A stretch of DNA of 64,000 nt from DATHSY01 sp046729855 (GTDB taxonomy: Bacteria; Actinomycetota; UBA4738; HRBIN12). The DNA is taken from NCBI GenBank assembly GCA_046729855.1, contig JBKPHM010000022.1, positions 6,542 through 70,541 on the forward strand, read 5' to 3'. Both the position numbers and the translations under genes were made by a program. The notes below the pieces were generated by a model. It did no database searches. It was not told the origin of the DNA and was given only the letters and a program-made list of their open reading frames with translations. The stretch's first letter is position 1. Each line of letters opens with the position of its first letter. Below are positions 56,775-64,000 of this stretch, piece after piece.

Positions 56775-59700
56775 CTAACGACGGCGGGAGAGCTCGGCCA
56801 GGCGTCGCTCAGCCGCATGGGTCGAGACGGTGTTCCCCTTCGCCCGGTAGAGGTCGATCGCATGCCGGATGGCTTCGCCGACCTCGGCGGGGCGCCCGGC
56901 GATGTCGAGCACACGCGAGAGATCCATCAGGACGTCCGCGCGCATGTTGATATCGTCGGTCTCCTCCGCGAGCTTCACCGCCTGCCGTGCGATGCCCTCG
57001 GCCTCGTCTGATCGGCCGCGCTCAGCGAGCACTCTGCCTCGCGCCGCCCGCCAAAGGACCTGCGTTGTGAGGTCGTCCTCGGCCGTCGCCTCCTCACTGA
57101 CGTCGATGAGCGACTCCGCCTCGTCGAGCCGGCCCTGCGCGATCAGCTCGTGCGCGAGCAGGGCGGTCGCCGTCGCGAGGAAGCCTTGCTCGCCCACCTC
57201 GCTCGCGACGTCGAGCCCGGCCCGCAGGGCCCGTTCTGCGGCCGCGGGATCGCCCGCCTGCCGCTCGACGAACGCGGATGCCTCCGACACGAACGCCGCG
57301 CGCAGGCGCAACCCGAGGTCCTCAAGGATGGACCGCGACGACGAAGCGAATTCACGCGCCTCGTCGAAGCGCCCTTCCATGGCGCGGACCACGGACAGCC
57401 CGCGGAGCGCACCCGCCTCTACGAGACGGCTGCCGGCGGCAGCGTCGATGACCTCGGAGCATCGCCGTTCGATCTCGGCGATGGGAACGCGACCGTAGAC
57501 CCCCGAGCCTGCGTACAGACCCAGGCTCTCCGTCTCCTCCCATGTCGCCCCGGCGTACCGGGCGTGTTCGATCGCGCGCCGCAGCGCCTCGTCGGCGGCG
57601 GCGTACCGACCCCGCGTCCAGTGCACGTCGGCCATGAGCCGTGACGCGCGAGCGAGTCCGAGATCATCGCCCAGCGCCTCGAACACCGGGATCACTCCCT
57701 CGAGCTCTCGGAGCGCCTCCTCCGACCGGTCCTTCGGATCGGTCGACTGCTGCATCAACAGCCGTAGGATCGCCGCATGGGCCTCGAGCCCGCGGTCCTG
57801 CGACGCCCGGGCGATCGTGATCGCGTCGTCGAGCGAGCGATCGGCTTCCGAGAGCTCGCCGAGCTCCATCTGCGCTTCGGCGCGGTCGACCAGCAGCGCC
57901 CCGAGGCGCTCGTACCCCTCCGGCGCGATGGCCACGGCGCGGCCCAGCAGATCGGACGCGGCAGAGACGTCTCCGCGGCCGAGTGCTCGACGCCCCGCTG
58001 AACCCAGGCGCGTCGCCGCCCACGATGCCACGTCGGCATCGTGCGAAGTGGTCGATCCGAGCTCGACCCGGTACCGATGGGCCCGCTCCAGGTGGTAGCC
58101 GACCACCTCCTCGTACTCGACGACGCGCTCGCCCGTCGTCCGTTCGAGCCAGGCGGCGAACCGCTCGTGGACGTCCGCGCGCATCTCCTTCGGGGCTCCC
58201 TCATAGGCGGCCTCGAGGATCAGCTGATGATGGAAGCGGAACGCGTCGTGCCCCGGGAGCGCTGAGCGCGCCGGACGGATCAACTGCTTGCGGACGAGCG
58301 TATGGAGGGCACCGGTGACTCGCGATCGCATCGGCTCGGGGACGAGCTGCGCGACCGCCCCCCACCAGAACTCGCGCCCGATCACCGACGCGGTTCGGAT
58401 CAGCGTCCGCTCGTCTCGGTCGAGCCGGTCGAGCCGCGCGCTCAGCAGCGAATGGATCGTGGCAGGGATCGAGATGTCGCGCAGGTCGGCACGGACCGCC
58501 CATCGGTCACCGTCCCGCACGAGGACGCCGTCATCCTGCAACATCCGAACGATCTCTTCGACGAACAGCGGGTTGCCCTCCGCCGCCTCGACGACGCGCT
58601 CGACGGCGAGCAGGGTCTCGGGTGGCGTGCCCAGCAGCCCGAGCACCAGGTCGCGACTCTCGCCCGGCGTCAGCGGTTCGAGCGTCAGGACTTCGCCGTC
58701 TTCCACAGCGGTCGCCCAGCCGGATCGGACATCCAGCAAATCAGGACGCGCGAGGCAGACCATGAGCACCGGGGCATCCCGGCTCCATCCCGCCAGATAC
58801 TGAACGAGGTCGAGGAGCGTCGGCTCGGCCCAGTGCAGGTCATCCCAGACGACGACGGCGGGTTGTTCGCGAGCGGTCCACTCGAGGAAACGGCGGATCG
58901 CCCAGAAGCTCTCCTCGATCGCCGCCTTGCCCTCCCCGAATCCCGTGACCTCGGCGACCCGGTCGGCGACGACGCGGGCATCCTCGGCGCCGGCGAGCAT
59001 CGCATCGATCCGCGAACGACCGCGGCGACGCGTGTCATTGTTTGTGATCCCGCACGCCTGCCGGACAATCTCGGCGACCGGCCAGAACGTGATGCCATCG
59101 CCGTAGGGCAGGCAGCGGCCCTCGAGCACGACCGCGTCGTCCGCGACCCGTTCGACAAACTCGTGCGAGAGCCGAGACTTCCCCACCCCGGCCGTCCCCA
59201 GGATCGTCACGAGTCGGAATCGACGCGCGCGGGCCGTCGATCCGAACATCGTTCCGAGCAGCGCGAGCTGCTCGCCCCGGTCGACCAACGGCGGCTCCGG
59301 CGACGACGTCCCCGGCGGCACGCCCGGCAGGGCACGGAACGCGATCACCGGGTCGCGCTTCCCCTTCAGCACCAGGGGCTCGACTGGCTCGAGGTTGAAC
59401 GCCGTCCGCACGAGCGCGAACGTGGAGCGACCGATCAGGATCTCACCCGGCTGCGCCGCCTGTTCCAGCCGAGCCGCGACGTTGACCGCGTCGCCCACGA
59501 CGAGCGCCTGTCCCGCGGCCGGGTCGCCAACAACTACCTCTCCGGTGTTCACGCCGATCCTCACCTCGATCGACACGCCGGGACCGGTCCGCAGCTCCTC
59601 GTTCAGCGAAGCCAGCGCCTCGTGCATCCCGAGCGCCGCCCCCACTGCGCGCACGGCGTCGTCCTCGTGCAGGAGCGGGATGCCGAACACCGCAACGACG

Positions 59701-59969
59701 GCATCCCCGATGTACTTCTCGACGGTTCCGCCGTGGCGCTCGACGACGGCGCGCATCGCCCCGAAGAAGCGCGCCATGATCGCGCGGAGCGGTTCGGGGT
59801 CGAGGAGCTCGCCGAACGGCGTCGATCCGGCAACGTCGCAGAACACGACGCTGACGACCTTGCGGGCGCCGTGCGGCGCGGGTGCGTCTCGACTCAGGAC
59901 CGTCCCGCACGACATGCAGAACCTCGCCCCCGCGGGGTTCGCATCGCCACACGCCGGACAGACCGGCAT
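56775..59969 (-). CDS. Class III cyclase with AAA-type ATPase and TPR-like repeats
   Basis: 1064 residues. An N-terminal zinc ribbon (Cys4, Cys7, Cys18, Cys21) precedes a cyclase domain at 37-215 with Asp45 (VFCDVAGST), Asp89 (YIGDAVVAVFG), Asn163 and Arg167 (GDAVNVAAR). The STAND-like ATPase has Walker A LGTAGVGKS (257-265) and Walker B-like AVVVWDDLHWAEP. The C-terminal 450 residues are helical TPR-like repeats. All key cyclase residues are present, so nucleotide cyclase activity is plausible. Such proteins are sensory hubs in actinobacteria; the signal is unknown. The stop is 10 bases from tRNA-Leu. Confidence 0.9.
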   Translation of the reverse strand: MPVCPACGDANPAGARFCMSCGTVLSRDAPAPHGARKVVSVVFCDVAGSTPFGELLDPEPLRAIMARFFGAMRAVVERHGGTVEKYIGDAVVAVFGIPLLHEDDAVRAVGAALGMHEALASLNEELRTGPGVSIEVRIGVNTGEVVVGDPAAGQALVVGDAVNVAARLEQAAQPGEILIGRSTFALVRTAFNLEPVEPLVLKGKRDPVIAFRALPGVPPGTSSPEPPLVDRGEQLALLGTMFGSTARARRFRLVTILGTAGVGKSRLSHEFVERVADDAVVLEGRCLPYGDGITFWPVAEIVRQACGITNNDTRRRGRSRIDAMLAGAEDARVVADRVAEVTGFGEGKAAIEESFWAIRRFLEWTAREQPAVVVWDDLHWAEPTLLDLVQYLAGWSRDAPVLMVCLARPDLLDVRSGWATAVEDGEVLTLEPLTPGESRDLVLGLLGTPPETLLAVERVVEAAEGNPLFVEEIVRMLQDDGVLVRDGDRWAVRADLRDISIPATIHSLLSARLDRLDRDERTLIRTASVIGREFWWGAVAQLVPEPMRSRVTGALHTLVRKQLIRPARSALPGHDAFRFHHQLILEAAYEGAPKEMRADVHERFAAWLERTTGERVVEYEEVVGYHLERAHRYRVELGSTTSHDADVASWAATRLGSAGRRALGRGDVSAASDLLGRAVAIAPEGYERLGALLVDRAEAQMELGELSEADRSLDDAITIARASQDRGLEAHAAILRLLMQQSTDPKDRSEEALRELEGVIPVFEALGDDLGLARASRLMADVHWTRGRYAAADEALRRAIEHARYAGATWEETESLGLYAGSGVYGRVPIAEIERRCSEVIDAAAGSRLVEAGALRGLSVVRAMEGRFDEAREFASSSRSILEDLGLRLRAAFVSEASAFVERQAGDPAAAERALRAGLDVASEVGEQGFLATATALLAHELIAQGRLDEAESLIDVSEEATAEDDLTTQVLWRAARGRVLAERGRSDEAEGIARQAVKLAEETDDINMRADVLMDLSRVLDIAGRPAEVGEAIRHAIDLYRAKGNTVSTHAAERRLAELSRRR

Positions 59970-60053
59970 CGCCCGAGTCTAGACGCAGTGCGTCATTGCG
60001 GGGAGAGGTGCGCCGCCGTAGGGTGACGTCTCCGCCGAGGGAGGGAGGGACTG

Positions 60054-60476
60054 GTGGACAGGCCAGAGATCATCGTCCTTACCATGAACGAGCGCGATCA
60101 GAGCCCCCCAGCCGGCTTCGCGGACGCCGAACCGGGGTCCGTCGTCGTGTTCGAGGAGCCGTTGTTCGAACAGGCCGGCGACTGGAAGCCGGGCGCACAG
60201 GTTGGGACGCTCCGCGCGACGTGCATCATCGGCGTCAACGAGACGGCGCACTGCGACGTGGTGTTCGTCTTCGACGGACGGGGTGATGAGAACGTCTACG
60301 GGCGCGGCACGATCGCCGCCGGAGGCTCGATCGCGCTCTCCGTCAGCGGTGACGGAACCAGAGACATCGGTGACGGATCGGTACCCGTCATCGGCGGGAC
60401 GGGGACGCACCGGTCGCGCACCGGCGAGCTATCGGTTGAGGTTCTCAACCCCCATCGGTGGCGGATCCAGGGTTAG
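60054..60476 (+). CDS. Allene-oxide-cyclase-like beta-barrel protein
   Basis: 140 residues from GTG, with GGAGGGA upstream. The pattern VVFEEPLFEQAGDWKPGAQV, GTLRATCIIGVNETAHCDVV, NVYGRGTIAAGGSIALSVSG and VIGGTGTHRSRTGELSVEV matches the eight-stranded barrel of allene oxide cyclase/dirigent-like proteins. In bacteria the function is unknown. It is divergent from the cyclase-TPR gene and convergent with the cyclophilin gene. Confidence 0.7.
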   Translation: MDRPEIIVLTMNERDQSPPAGFADAEPGSVVVFEEPLFEQAGDWKPGAQVGTLRATCIIGVNETAHCDVVFVFDGRGDENVYGRGTIAAGGSIALSVSGDGTRDIGDGSVPVIGGTGTHRSRTGELSVEVLNPHRWRIQG

Positions 60477-60487
60477 ACGCAGAATCG

Positions 60488-61270
60488 TCATCTCGACTCG
60501 TCGATTGAGATCTTCTCGATGAAGACGGGTTGCGCCGGCGTTTCGCCGTTCAGCTCGACGCCGGCGATGGCGTCCACCACGTCTTTCCCCTCGGCGACCT
60601 CGCCGAAGATCGTGTGCTTGCCGTTCAGGTGCTCAGCGGGGCCGAGCGTGATGAAGAACTGACTGCCGTTCGTGTTCGGGCCGGAGTTGGCCATCGCGAG
60701 CAGGCCCGGCCGGTCGAACGTCAGCGACGGCACGATCTCGTCCTGGAACTGGTAGCCCGGCCCTCCGGTACCGTTGCCCTTGGGGTCACCCCCCTGGATC
60801 ACGAACCCCGGAACGATCCGGTGGAAGGTCAGCCCGTCGTAGAACCCATCGCATGCAAGCGTGACGAAGTTGTTCACCGTCACCGGTGTACGGTCGGCGA
60901 ACAGGTCGAGCACGATCGTGCCTTCTGACGTGTGCATCGTCGCGACGTAGGTCTTGGTGGTGTCGATCATCATCTCCGGAGGCTCCTCGTACGTGGGCCG
61001 CTGGCCCGGTGGGATCGCATCCCGCTTGGGGCAGCTGAGGCCGGCGCCGCTCGCCGGCTGGGTCGGCGAACCGGACGGCGACGCGCCCGGCTGCGTCTCG
61101 GGACCGAATACGCCGAACGTGAACCCGGCGACACCGAGGCCGACGAGGCCAACGACGAGCGCCACCGCGATCACCTGGAGCCGGCGTTGACGCTCGCGGC
61201 GTCGCCGTTCGGCGTAGCGCTGCTGCGCCAGTCGAGCGAGCTGTCGGTTGCGCGTGCGTCGGTTCGGCAT
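60488..61270 (-). CDS. Membrane-anchored cyclophilin-type peptidyl-prolyl isomerase
   Basis: 260 residues. A basic cytoplasmic start (NRRTRNRQLARLAQQRYAER) leads to one membrane helix (about 32-54) and a Pro/Ser/Gly linker. The cyclophilin domain follows: FVTLACDGFYDGLTFHRIVP, GFVIQGGDPKGNGTGGPGYQ, LAMANSGPNTNGSQFFITLG and HTIFGEVAEG. The catalytic Arg is the one in HRIVPGF. It helps fold exported proteins. It is last in the eno-to-cyclophilin cluster, 12 bases after DUF501-Ppx. Confidence 0.92.
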   Translation of the reverse strand: MPNRRTRNRQLARLAQQRYAERRRRERQRRLQVIAVALVVGLVGLGVAGFTFGVFGPETQPGASPSGSPTQPASGAGLSCPKRDAIPPGQRPTYEEPPEMMIDTTKTYVATMHTSEGTIVLDLFADRTPVTVNNFVTLACDGFYDGLTFHRIVPGFVIQGGDPKGNGTGGPGYQFQDEIVPSLTFDRPGLLAMANSGPNTNGSQFFITLGPAEHLNGKHTIFGEVAEGKDVVDAIAGVELNGETPAQPVFIEKISIDESR

Positions 61271-61282
61271 CGGCGGTGCAGG

Positions 61283-62668
61283 TTACCGCGCGGACAGCAG
61301 CTCGAAGGCCAGACCGTCGAGGATGTCGGTCTCCGACACGAGCGCCCGATCGAGGCCGAAGCGGCGCATCGCCCCGAGCAGGATCAGCGCGCCCGCGACG
61401 ATCACGTCGCCGCGGCCGGGGGGCATGACGCCGATCTCGGCTCGCTCCCGGTTGGTCATCGCGGCCAACCGCTCGAAGACCGCCACGGCGTCGCGCTCCG
61501 TGAGCCACGTCCGGTGGATCGCGTCGCGGTCGTACCGCTCGAGTCCCAGCGAGATCGCTTGGACCGTCGTCGGGGTTCCCGCCACGGCGACGAACGTCCG
61601 TGCCTCGCCGACCGGCACGGTTCGCTCGGCATCGGCGAGGCTGCGGTCGACCTCCTCGCGGATCGCGTCGAGCTCGTCGCCCGCGGGTGGGTCGTGACGG
61701 ACGAAGCGCTCGGTCATCCGAACGCTGCCGATCTGAAGCGACGCCGAGGCCGCCGGCTCTACGTCTCCGACGACGATCTCGGTGGAGCCGCCGCCGACGT
61801 CGAGCACTGCGAATGGCCCCTCGGCGTCGAGCCCGATCGTCGCGCCCGCGAACGTCAGCGCGGCCTCTTGTTCGCCCGTGATGACCCGTAGCTCGCTCGC
61901 TGCGTGCTCCCGGACCGCGGCCTCGAGATCCTCGCGGTTCGACGCGTCACGGACCGCACTGGTCGCCGAGACGCGAATGTCGCGGGCGTGCAGCGCCCGC
62001 GCCCGCCGGCAGTCGCGGCCGAGCACATCGACGGTCCGCGCGAGCGCCTCGGGGTCGATCCGACCGGTCCGGTCGACGCCCTGTCCGATCCGCGTGATCA
62101 CCATGTCGCGTGCGAACTCGTCGAGCGCATCCTCTGAGGCGGCCGACGCGACGAGCAACCGGATCGAATTGGTGCCGAGGTCCACCACGGCCACCCGTCC
62201 GGGTCGCTCCTCGTGGATCGGTTCCACGCGCTCGGCGACCCAACGCCCGACCGGGTCGTCGCCGCCGGCGAGGTGGTTGGCGTAGTGCGCGTGCAGGCAC
62301 TTGACGCCCTGGCGCGTTCCGCCCACGCCGCCAAACGACTCCGCATCGGCGTGAAGCCGCGCACGCTCGCGCGCGTAGGCTTCGTGTGCGGCCCGGAGCC
62401 GCGCGCCGAACTCGGCGTCCGCCTCCGCACGCTCGTTCATCCGCGCGATCCATCCCGCGGACTCGAGCCGCGCCACGGCCTTCACGGCCGTCGGACACGT
62501 TAGCCAGAACGTCGTCGGGAACGGACGACCGTCCGCGTCGAACGGCTCATTGCGGATCACGAGCGGGTGACAGCCCGGGCATCGTGCGACAACAGTGAAC
62601 CGCGTCGCGACGGCGCGGCCCAGCTGTTCGCGAACGATCTGGAGGTCGCCCGAACGCAGCTCGCCCAT
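61283..62668 (-). CDS. DUF501 - Ppx/GppA phosphatase fusion
   Basis: 461 residues. Residues 1-145 are DUF501 (VARCPGCHPLVIRNEPF, PTTFWLTCPTAVKAVARLES, GVKCLHAHYANHLAGGDDPV). Residues 158-461 are exopolyphosphatase/pppGpp phosphatase: VAVVDLGTNSIRLLVA, VSATSAVRDASNRED, ITGEQEAALTFAGA and VLDVGGGSTEIVVG. In Mycobacterium the two parts are adjacent genes after eno and the DivIC gene. Here no stop or start separates them. It probably hydrolyses polyphosphate or (p)ppGpp-related substrates, opposite to ppk1 at 1-530. Confidence 0.92.
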   Translation of the reverse strand: MGELRSGDLQIVREQLGRAVATRFTVVARCPGCHPLVIRNEPFDADGRPFPTTFWLTCPTAVKAVARLESAGWIARMNERAEADAEFGARLRAAHEAYARERARLHADAESFGGVGGTRQGVKCLHAHYANHLAGGDDPVGRWVAERVEPIHEERPGRVAVVDLGTNSIRLLVASAASEDALDEFARDMVITRIGQGVDRTGRIDPEALARTVDVLGRDCRRARALHARDIRVSATSAVRDASNREDLEAAVREHAASELRVITGEQEAALTFAGATIGLDAEGPFAVLDVGGGSTEIVVGDVEPAASASLQIGSVRMTERFVRHDPPAGDELDAIREEVDRSLADAERTVPVGEARTFVAVAGTPTTVQAISLGLERYDRDAIHRTWLTERDAVAVFERLAAMTNRERAEIGVMPPGRGDVIVAGALILLGAMRRFGLDRALVSETDILDGLAFELLSAR

Positions 62669-62679
62669 CCCGGGCGAGG

Positions 62680-63042
62680 CTACTTGCGCTTGTGCTCGAC
62701 GGAGCGCTTGAAGTCGACCTGCCGCTCCTCGCTCTGGCGCATGAACTTCTTGAGCATCGACTCGAAATCCGGGTCTCGCTCGCGCCGCTGACGCTGAGGT
62801 GGCGGGTCCTGTAGTGCCTTGATGGACAGGTCGATCTTGCCGTCTTCTTTGATCGCGATGACCTTGGCCGTGACCTGGTCGTTCTCGTGGAGGTGGTCAT
62901 GGACGTCCCGGACGTAGTTGCGGTCGATCTCGGAGATGTGCACGAGCCCGACCTTGCCACCTTCGAGCGTCAGGAACGCCCCATACGGTGTGATGCGCGA
63001 CACGGTCCCTTGGATGACCGCGCCGACCTCGAGATCTGCCAG
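62680..63042 (-). CDS. S1-domain RNA-binding protein (apparent CTG start)
   Basis: 120 residues. The S1 fold starts LADLEVGAVIQGTVSRITPY and continues GAFLTLEGGKVGLVHISEI, VRDVHDHLHENDQVTAKVIA and IKEDGKIDLSIKAL; the tail is basic. A GTG at 63003 would cut the first strand of the domain. Upstream in frame the only candidate before the TAG is CTG at 63042, with AAAGGGG 5 bases before it. It resembles YugI/GSP13-type small S1 proteins that bind the ribosome. It lies between the DivIC-like and DUF501-Ppx genes. Confidence 0.85.
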   Translation of the reverse strand: MADLEVGAVIQGTVSRITPYGAFLTLEGGKVGLVHISEIDRNYVRDVHDHLHENDQVTAKVIAIKEDGKIDLSIKALQDPPPQRQRRERDPDFESMLKKFMRQSEERQVDFKRSVEHKRK

Positions 63043-63139
63043 CTGGACCCCTTTCTACGTCGATGGTTCCCCATCGAAGATACGGACAGGCGGCAACTAT
63101 CCCATCGCCCCATTGGGGCGTCAATAGCCGAGCCGACGC

Positions 63140-63463
63140 TTAGCAGGGGCCCGCCGGGGGGTAATCGCTCCCCGCGTCGAGCACCAAGCGGGTCTCGCCC
63201 GGCGCGACCATCGCGAGGCAGCCGCGCGCGAGCTGCTCCAGGTAGACGGGCTCGCGGAGCTTCGCGATGTCGGCGAGCAACTTCGCGTTCGCCGCCTCGA
63301 GCGCGGCCACCTTACGCTCGAGCTCCGCGGCCTGCGCCCGCCGCTCGAGAACCTCCCGGAGCGGCACGCTCCCGTACATGCCGAGCATCAAGACGATCAG
63401 CAGCAGCAGCCCCGCACGGCCGGTCAGCCGCGGCCGGTCGCGCTCCAGGGTCCGGACCGTCAC
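63140..63463 (-). CDS. FtsB/DivIC-family septum protein
   Basis: 107 residues from a GTG overlapping the eno stop (GTGA). A short basic cytoplasmic start, one membrane helix (RAGLLLLIVLMLGMYGSVPL) and a coiled coil (LERRAQAAELERKVAALEAA) are followed by the family-typical YLEQLARGCLAMVAPGE. It acts at the division septum with FtsL/FtsQ partners. The position right after eno is conserved in actinobacteria and Firmicutes. Confidence 0.88.
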   Translation of the reverse strand: MTVRTLERDRPRLTGRAGLLLLIVLMLGMYGSVPLREVLERRAQAAELERKVAALEAANAKLLADIAKLREPVYLEQLARGCLAMVAPGETRLVLDAGSDYPPAGPC

Positions 63464-64000
63464 GAGGGTGCCCTCCGGATCGCGCCGCCGCCGAGGTACC
63501 GGGCGGCGTCGCCAAGCTCCTCCTCGATCCGCAAGAGCTGGTTGTACTTGGCCACCCGTTCGGACCGCGCCGGCGCGCCCGACTTCATCTGTCCCGCGTC
63601 GAGCGCGACGGCCAGGTCCGAGATCGTCGTGTCCTCGGTCTCGCCCGACCGGTGGCTTACGACGACCCCGTAGCGGTTCCCCGCCGCCAGGCGCATCACG
63701 TCGATCGTCTCCGTCAGCGTGCCGATTTGGTTGACCTTGATCAGGATCGCCGTCCCGACCCGCTCGCGGAGGCCACGTTCGAGGCGCTCGGGGTTGGTCA
63801 CGAACAGGTCGTCGCCCACGAGCTGCACGCGGTGGCCGAGCTCGGCCGTGAGCGCGGCCCACCCCTCCCAGTCGTCCTCTGCCAGACCGTCCTCGATCGA
63901 GACCACGGGGAAGCGGTCCACGATCTCCCGCCAGAACGCGATCATGTCGTCGGCCGAGCGCGGCTTGCCCTCCAGCTGGTACGCGCCGTCGCCGTAGAGC
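63460..64000 (-). CDS. eno: Enolase, C-terminal part (5' end outside window)
   Basis: The frame is open from the right edge to a TGA at 63460, about 180 codons. Visible are VSIEDGLAEDDWEGW, QLVGDDLFVTNPERL, the catalytic Lys in ILIKVNQIGTLTET and the loop VSHRSGETEDTTISDLAVAL. Then comes the end GAPARSERVAKYNQLLRIEE. It interconverts 2-phosphoglycerate and phosphoenolpyruvate. It heads the cluster that runs to the cyclophilin gene. Confidence 0.97.
   Translation of the reverse strand, partial: LYGDGAYQLEGKPRSADDMIAFWREIVDRFPVVSIEDGLAEDDWEGWAALTAELGHRVQLVGDDLFVTNPERLERGLRERVGTAILIKVNQIGTLTETIDVMRLAAGNRYGVVVSHRSGETEDTTISDLAVALDAGQMKSGAPARSERVAKYNQLLRIEEELGDAARYLGGGAIRRAPS

Noticed and set aside
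58302..60026. 574-codon plus-strand open frame opposite the cyclase-ATPase-TPR gene
   Set aside because: Shadow of a gene with zinc ribbon, cyclase and Walker motifs; composition is typical of antisense frames.
63085..63115. Hairpin GCCCC-AAT-GGGGC between the DivIC-like and S1 genes as a terminator
   Set aside because: Short stem without a T-run; more likely a minor processing or pausing element, if anything.

Overview
This window is very GC-rich DNA from a bacterial chromosome, almost certainly an actinobacterium (Actinomycetota). The supporting signs are a Pup gene ending in GGQ, the GlgE alpha-glucan pathway with a fused TreS-maltokinase, the DUF3090 / SCO1664-type trio, the eno - DivIC - DUF501 - Ppx block, mycobacterial-style cyclases, PHO boxes built from GTTCACC repeats, frequent GTG starts and dense ATGA/GTGA gene overlaps. 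I do not recognise the species. Several features (fused DUF501-Ppx, ECF sigma fusion, apparent CTG starts) suggest a lineage away from the well-studied genera.

Layout. 1-7.2 kb is a phosphate locus on the minus strand: pstS-pstC-pstA-pstB-phoU-response regulator-ppk1, with a sensor kinase divergent from pstS. PHO boxes precede both pstS and ppk1. 7.3-12.3 kb (plus) holds a histidine phosphatase, DUF3090, a SCO1664-type protein, an ECF sigma factor, an alkyltransferase, a thioredoxin-like lipoprotein and a rhomboid protease. 12.3-17.7 kb holds prephenate dehydratase, two coupled NarL-type regulators (one with a degenerate receiver), a DUF255 protein, and an ArsR-SRPBCC pair. 17.7-22.3 kb is a polyamine-type ABC locus with two permeases flanked by two paralogous Tat lipoprotein receptors, but no ATPase.

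22.3-34.6 kb is an accessory, mostly exported region: a C45 acyltransferase-like hydrolase, a TolB-propeller/RTX protein, a phosphodiester glycosidase, a broken RTX gene, a 779-aa Ig-like/RTX surface protein with a long structured leader, an ECF sigma factor carrying its own membrane and extracytoplasmic domain, a cupredoxin, an RmlC-like epimerase and an M23 peptidase.

34.8-48.1 kb is one tightly overlapped minus-strand operon for storage-glucan and trehalose metabolism: glgE, treS-mak, malQ, glgB, treZ, glgX. Together these make maltose-1-phosphate from trehalose, polymerise it, branch and debranch the glucan, and release trehalose. treY is not present.

48.1-56.6 kb contains pup, several very small genes, an orphan groEL coupled to a zinc-ribbon protein, a hydrolase-cyclase fusion facing a cyclic-nucleotide-binding protein, a LapA-like protein and a possible recombinase remnant beside tRNA-Leu(UAA). 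Two stretches (48.5-49.2 and 50.0-50.5 kb) hold no convincing gene. 56.8-64 kb has a large cyclase-ATPase-TPR regulator, then a minus-strand housekeeping cluster: eno (cut by the right edge), DivIC/FtsB-like, S1 protein, DUF501-Ppx and a cyclophilin.
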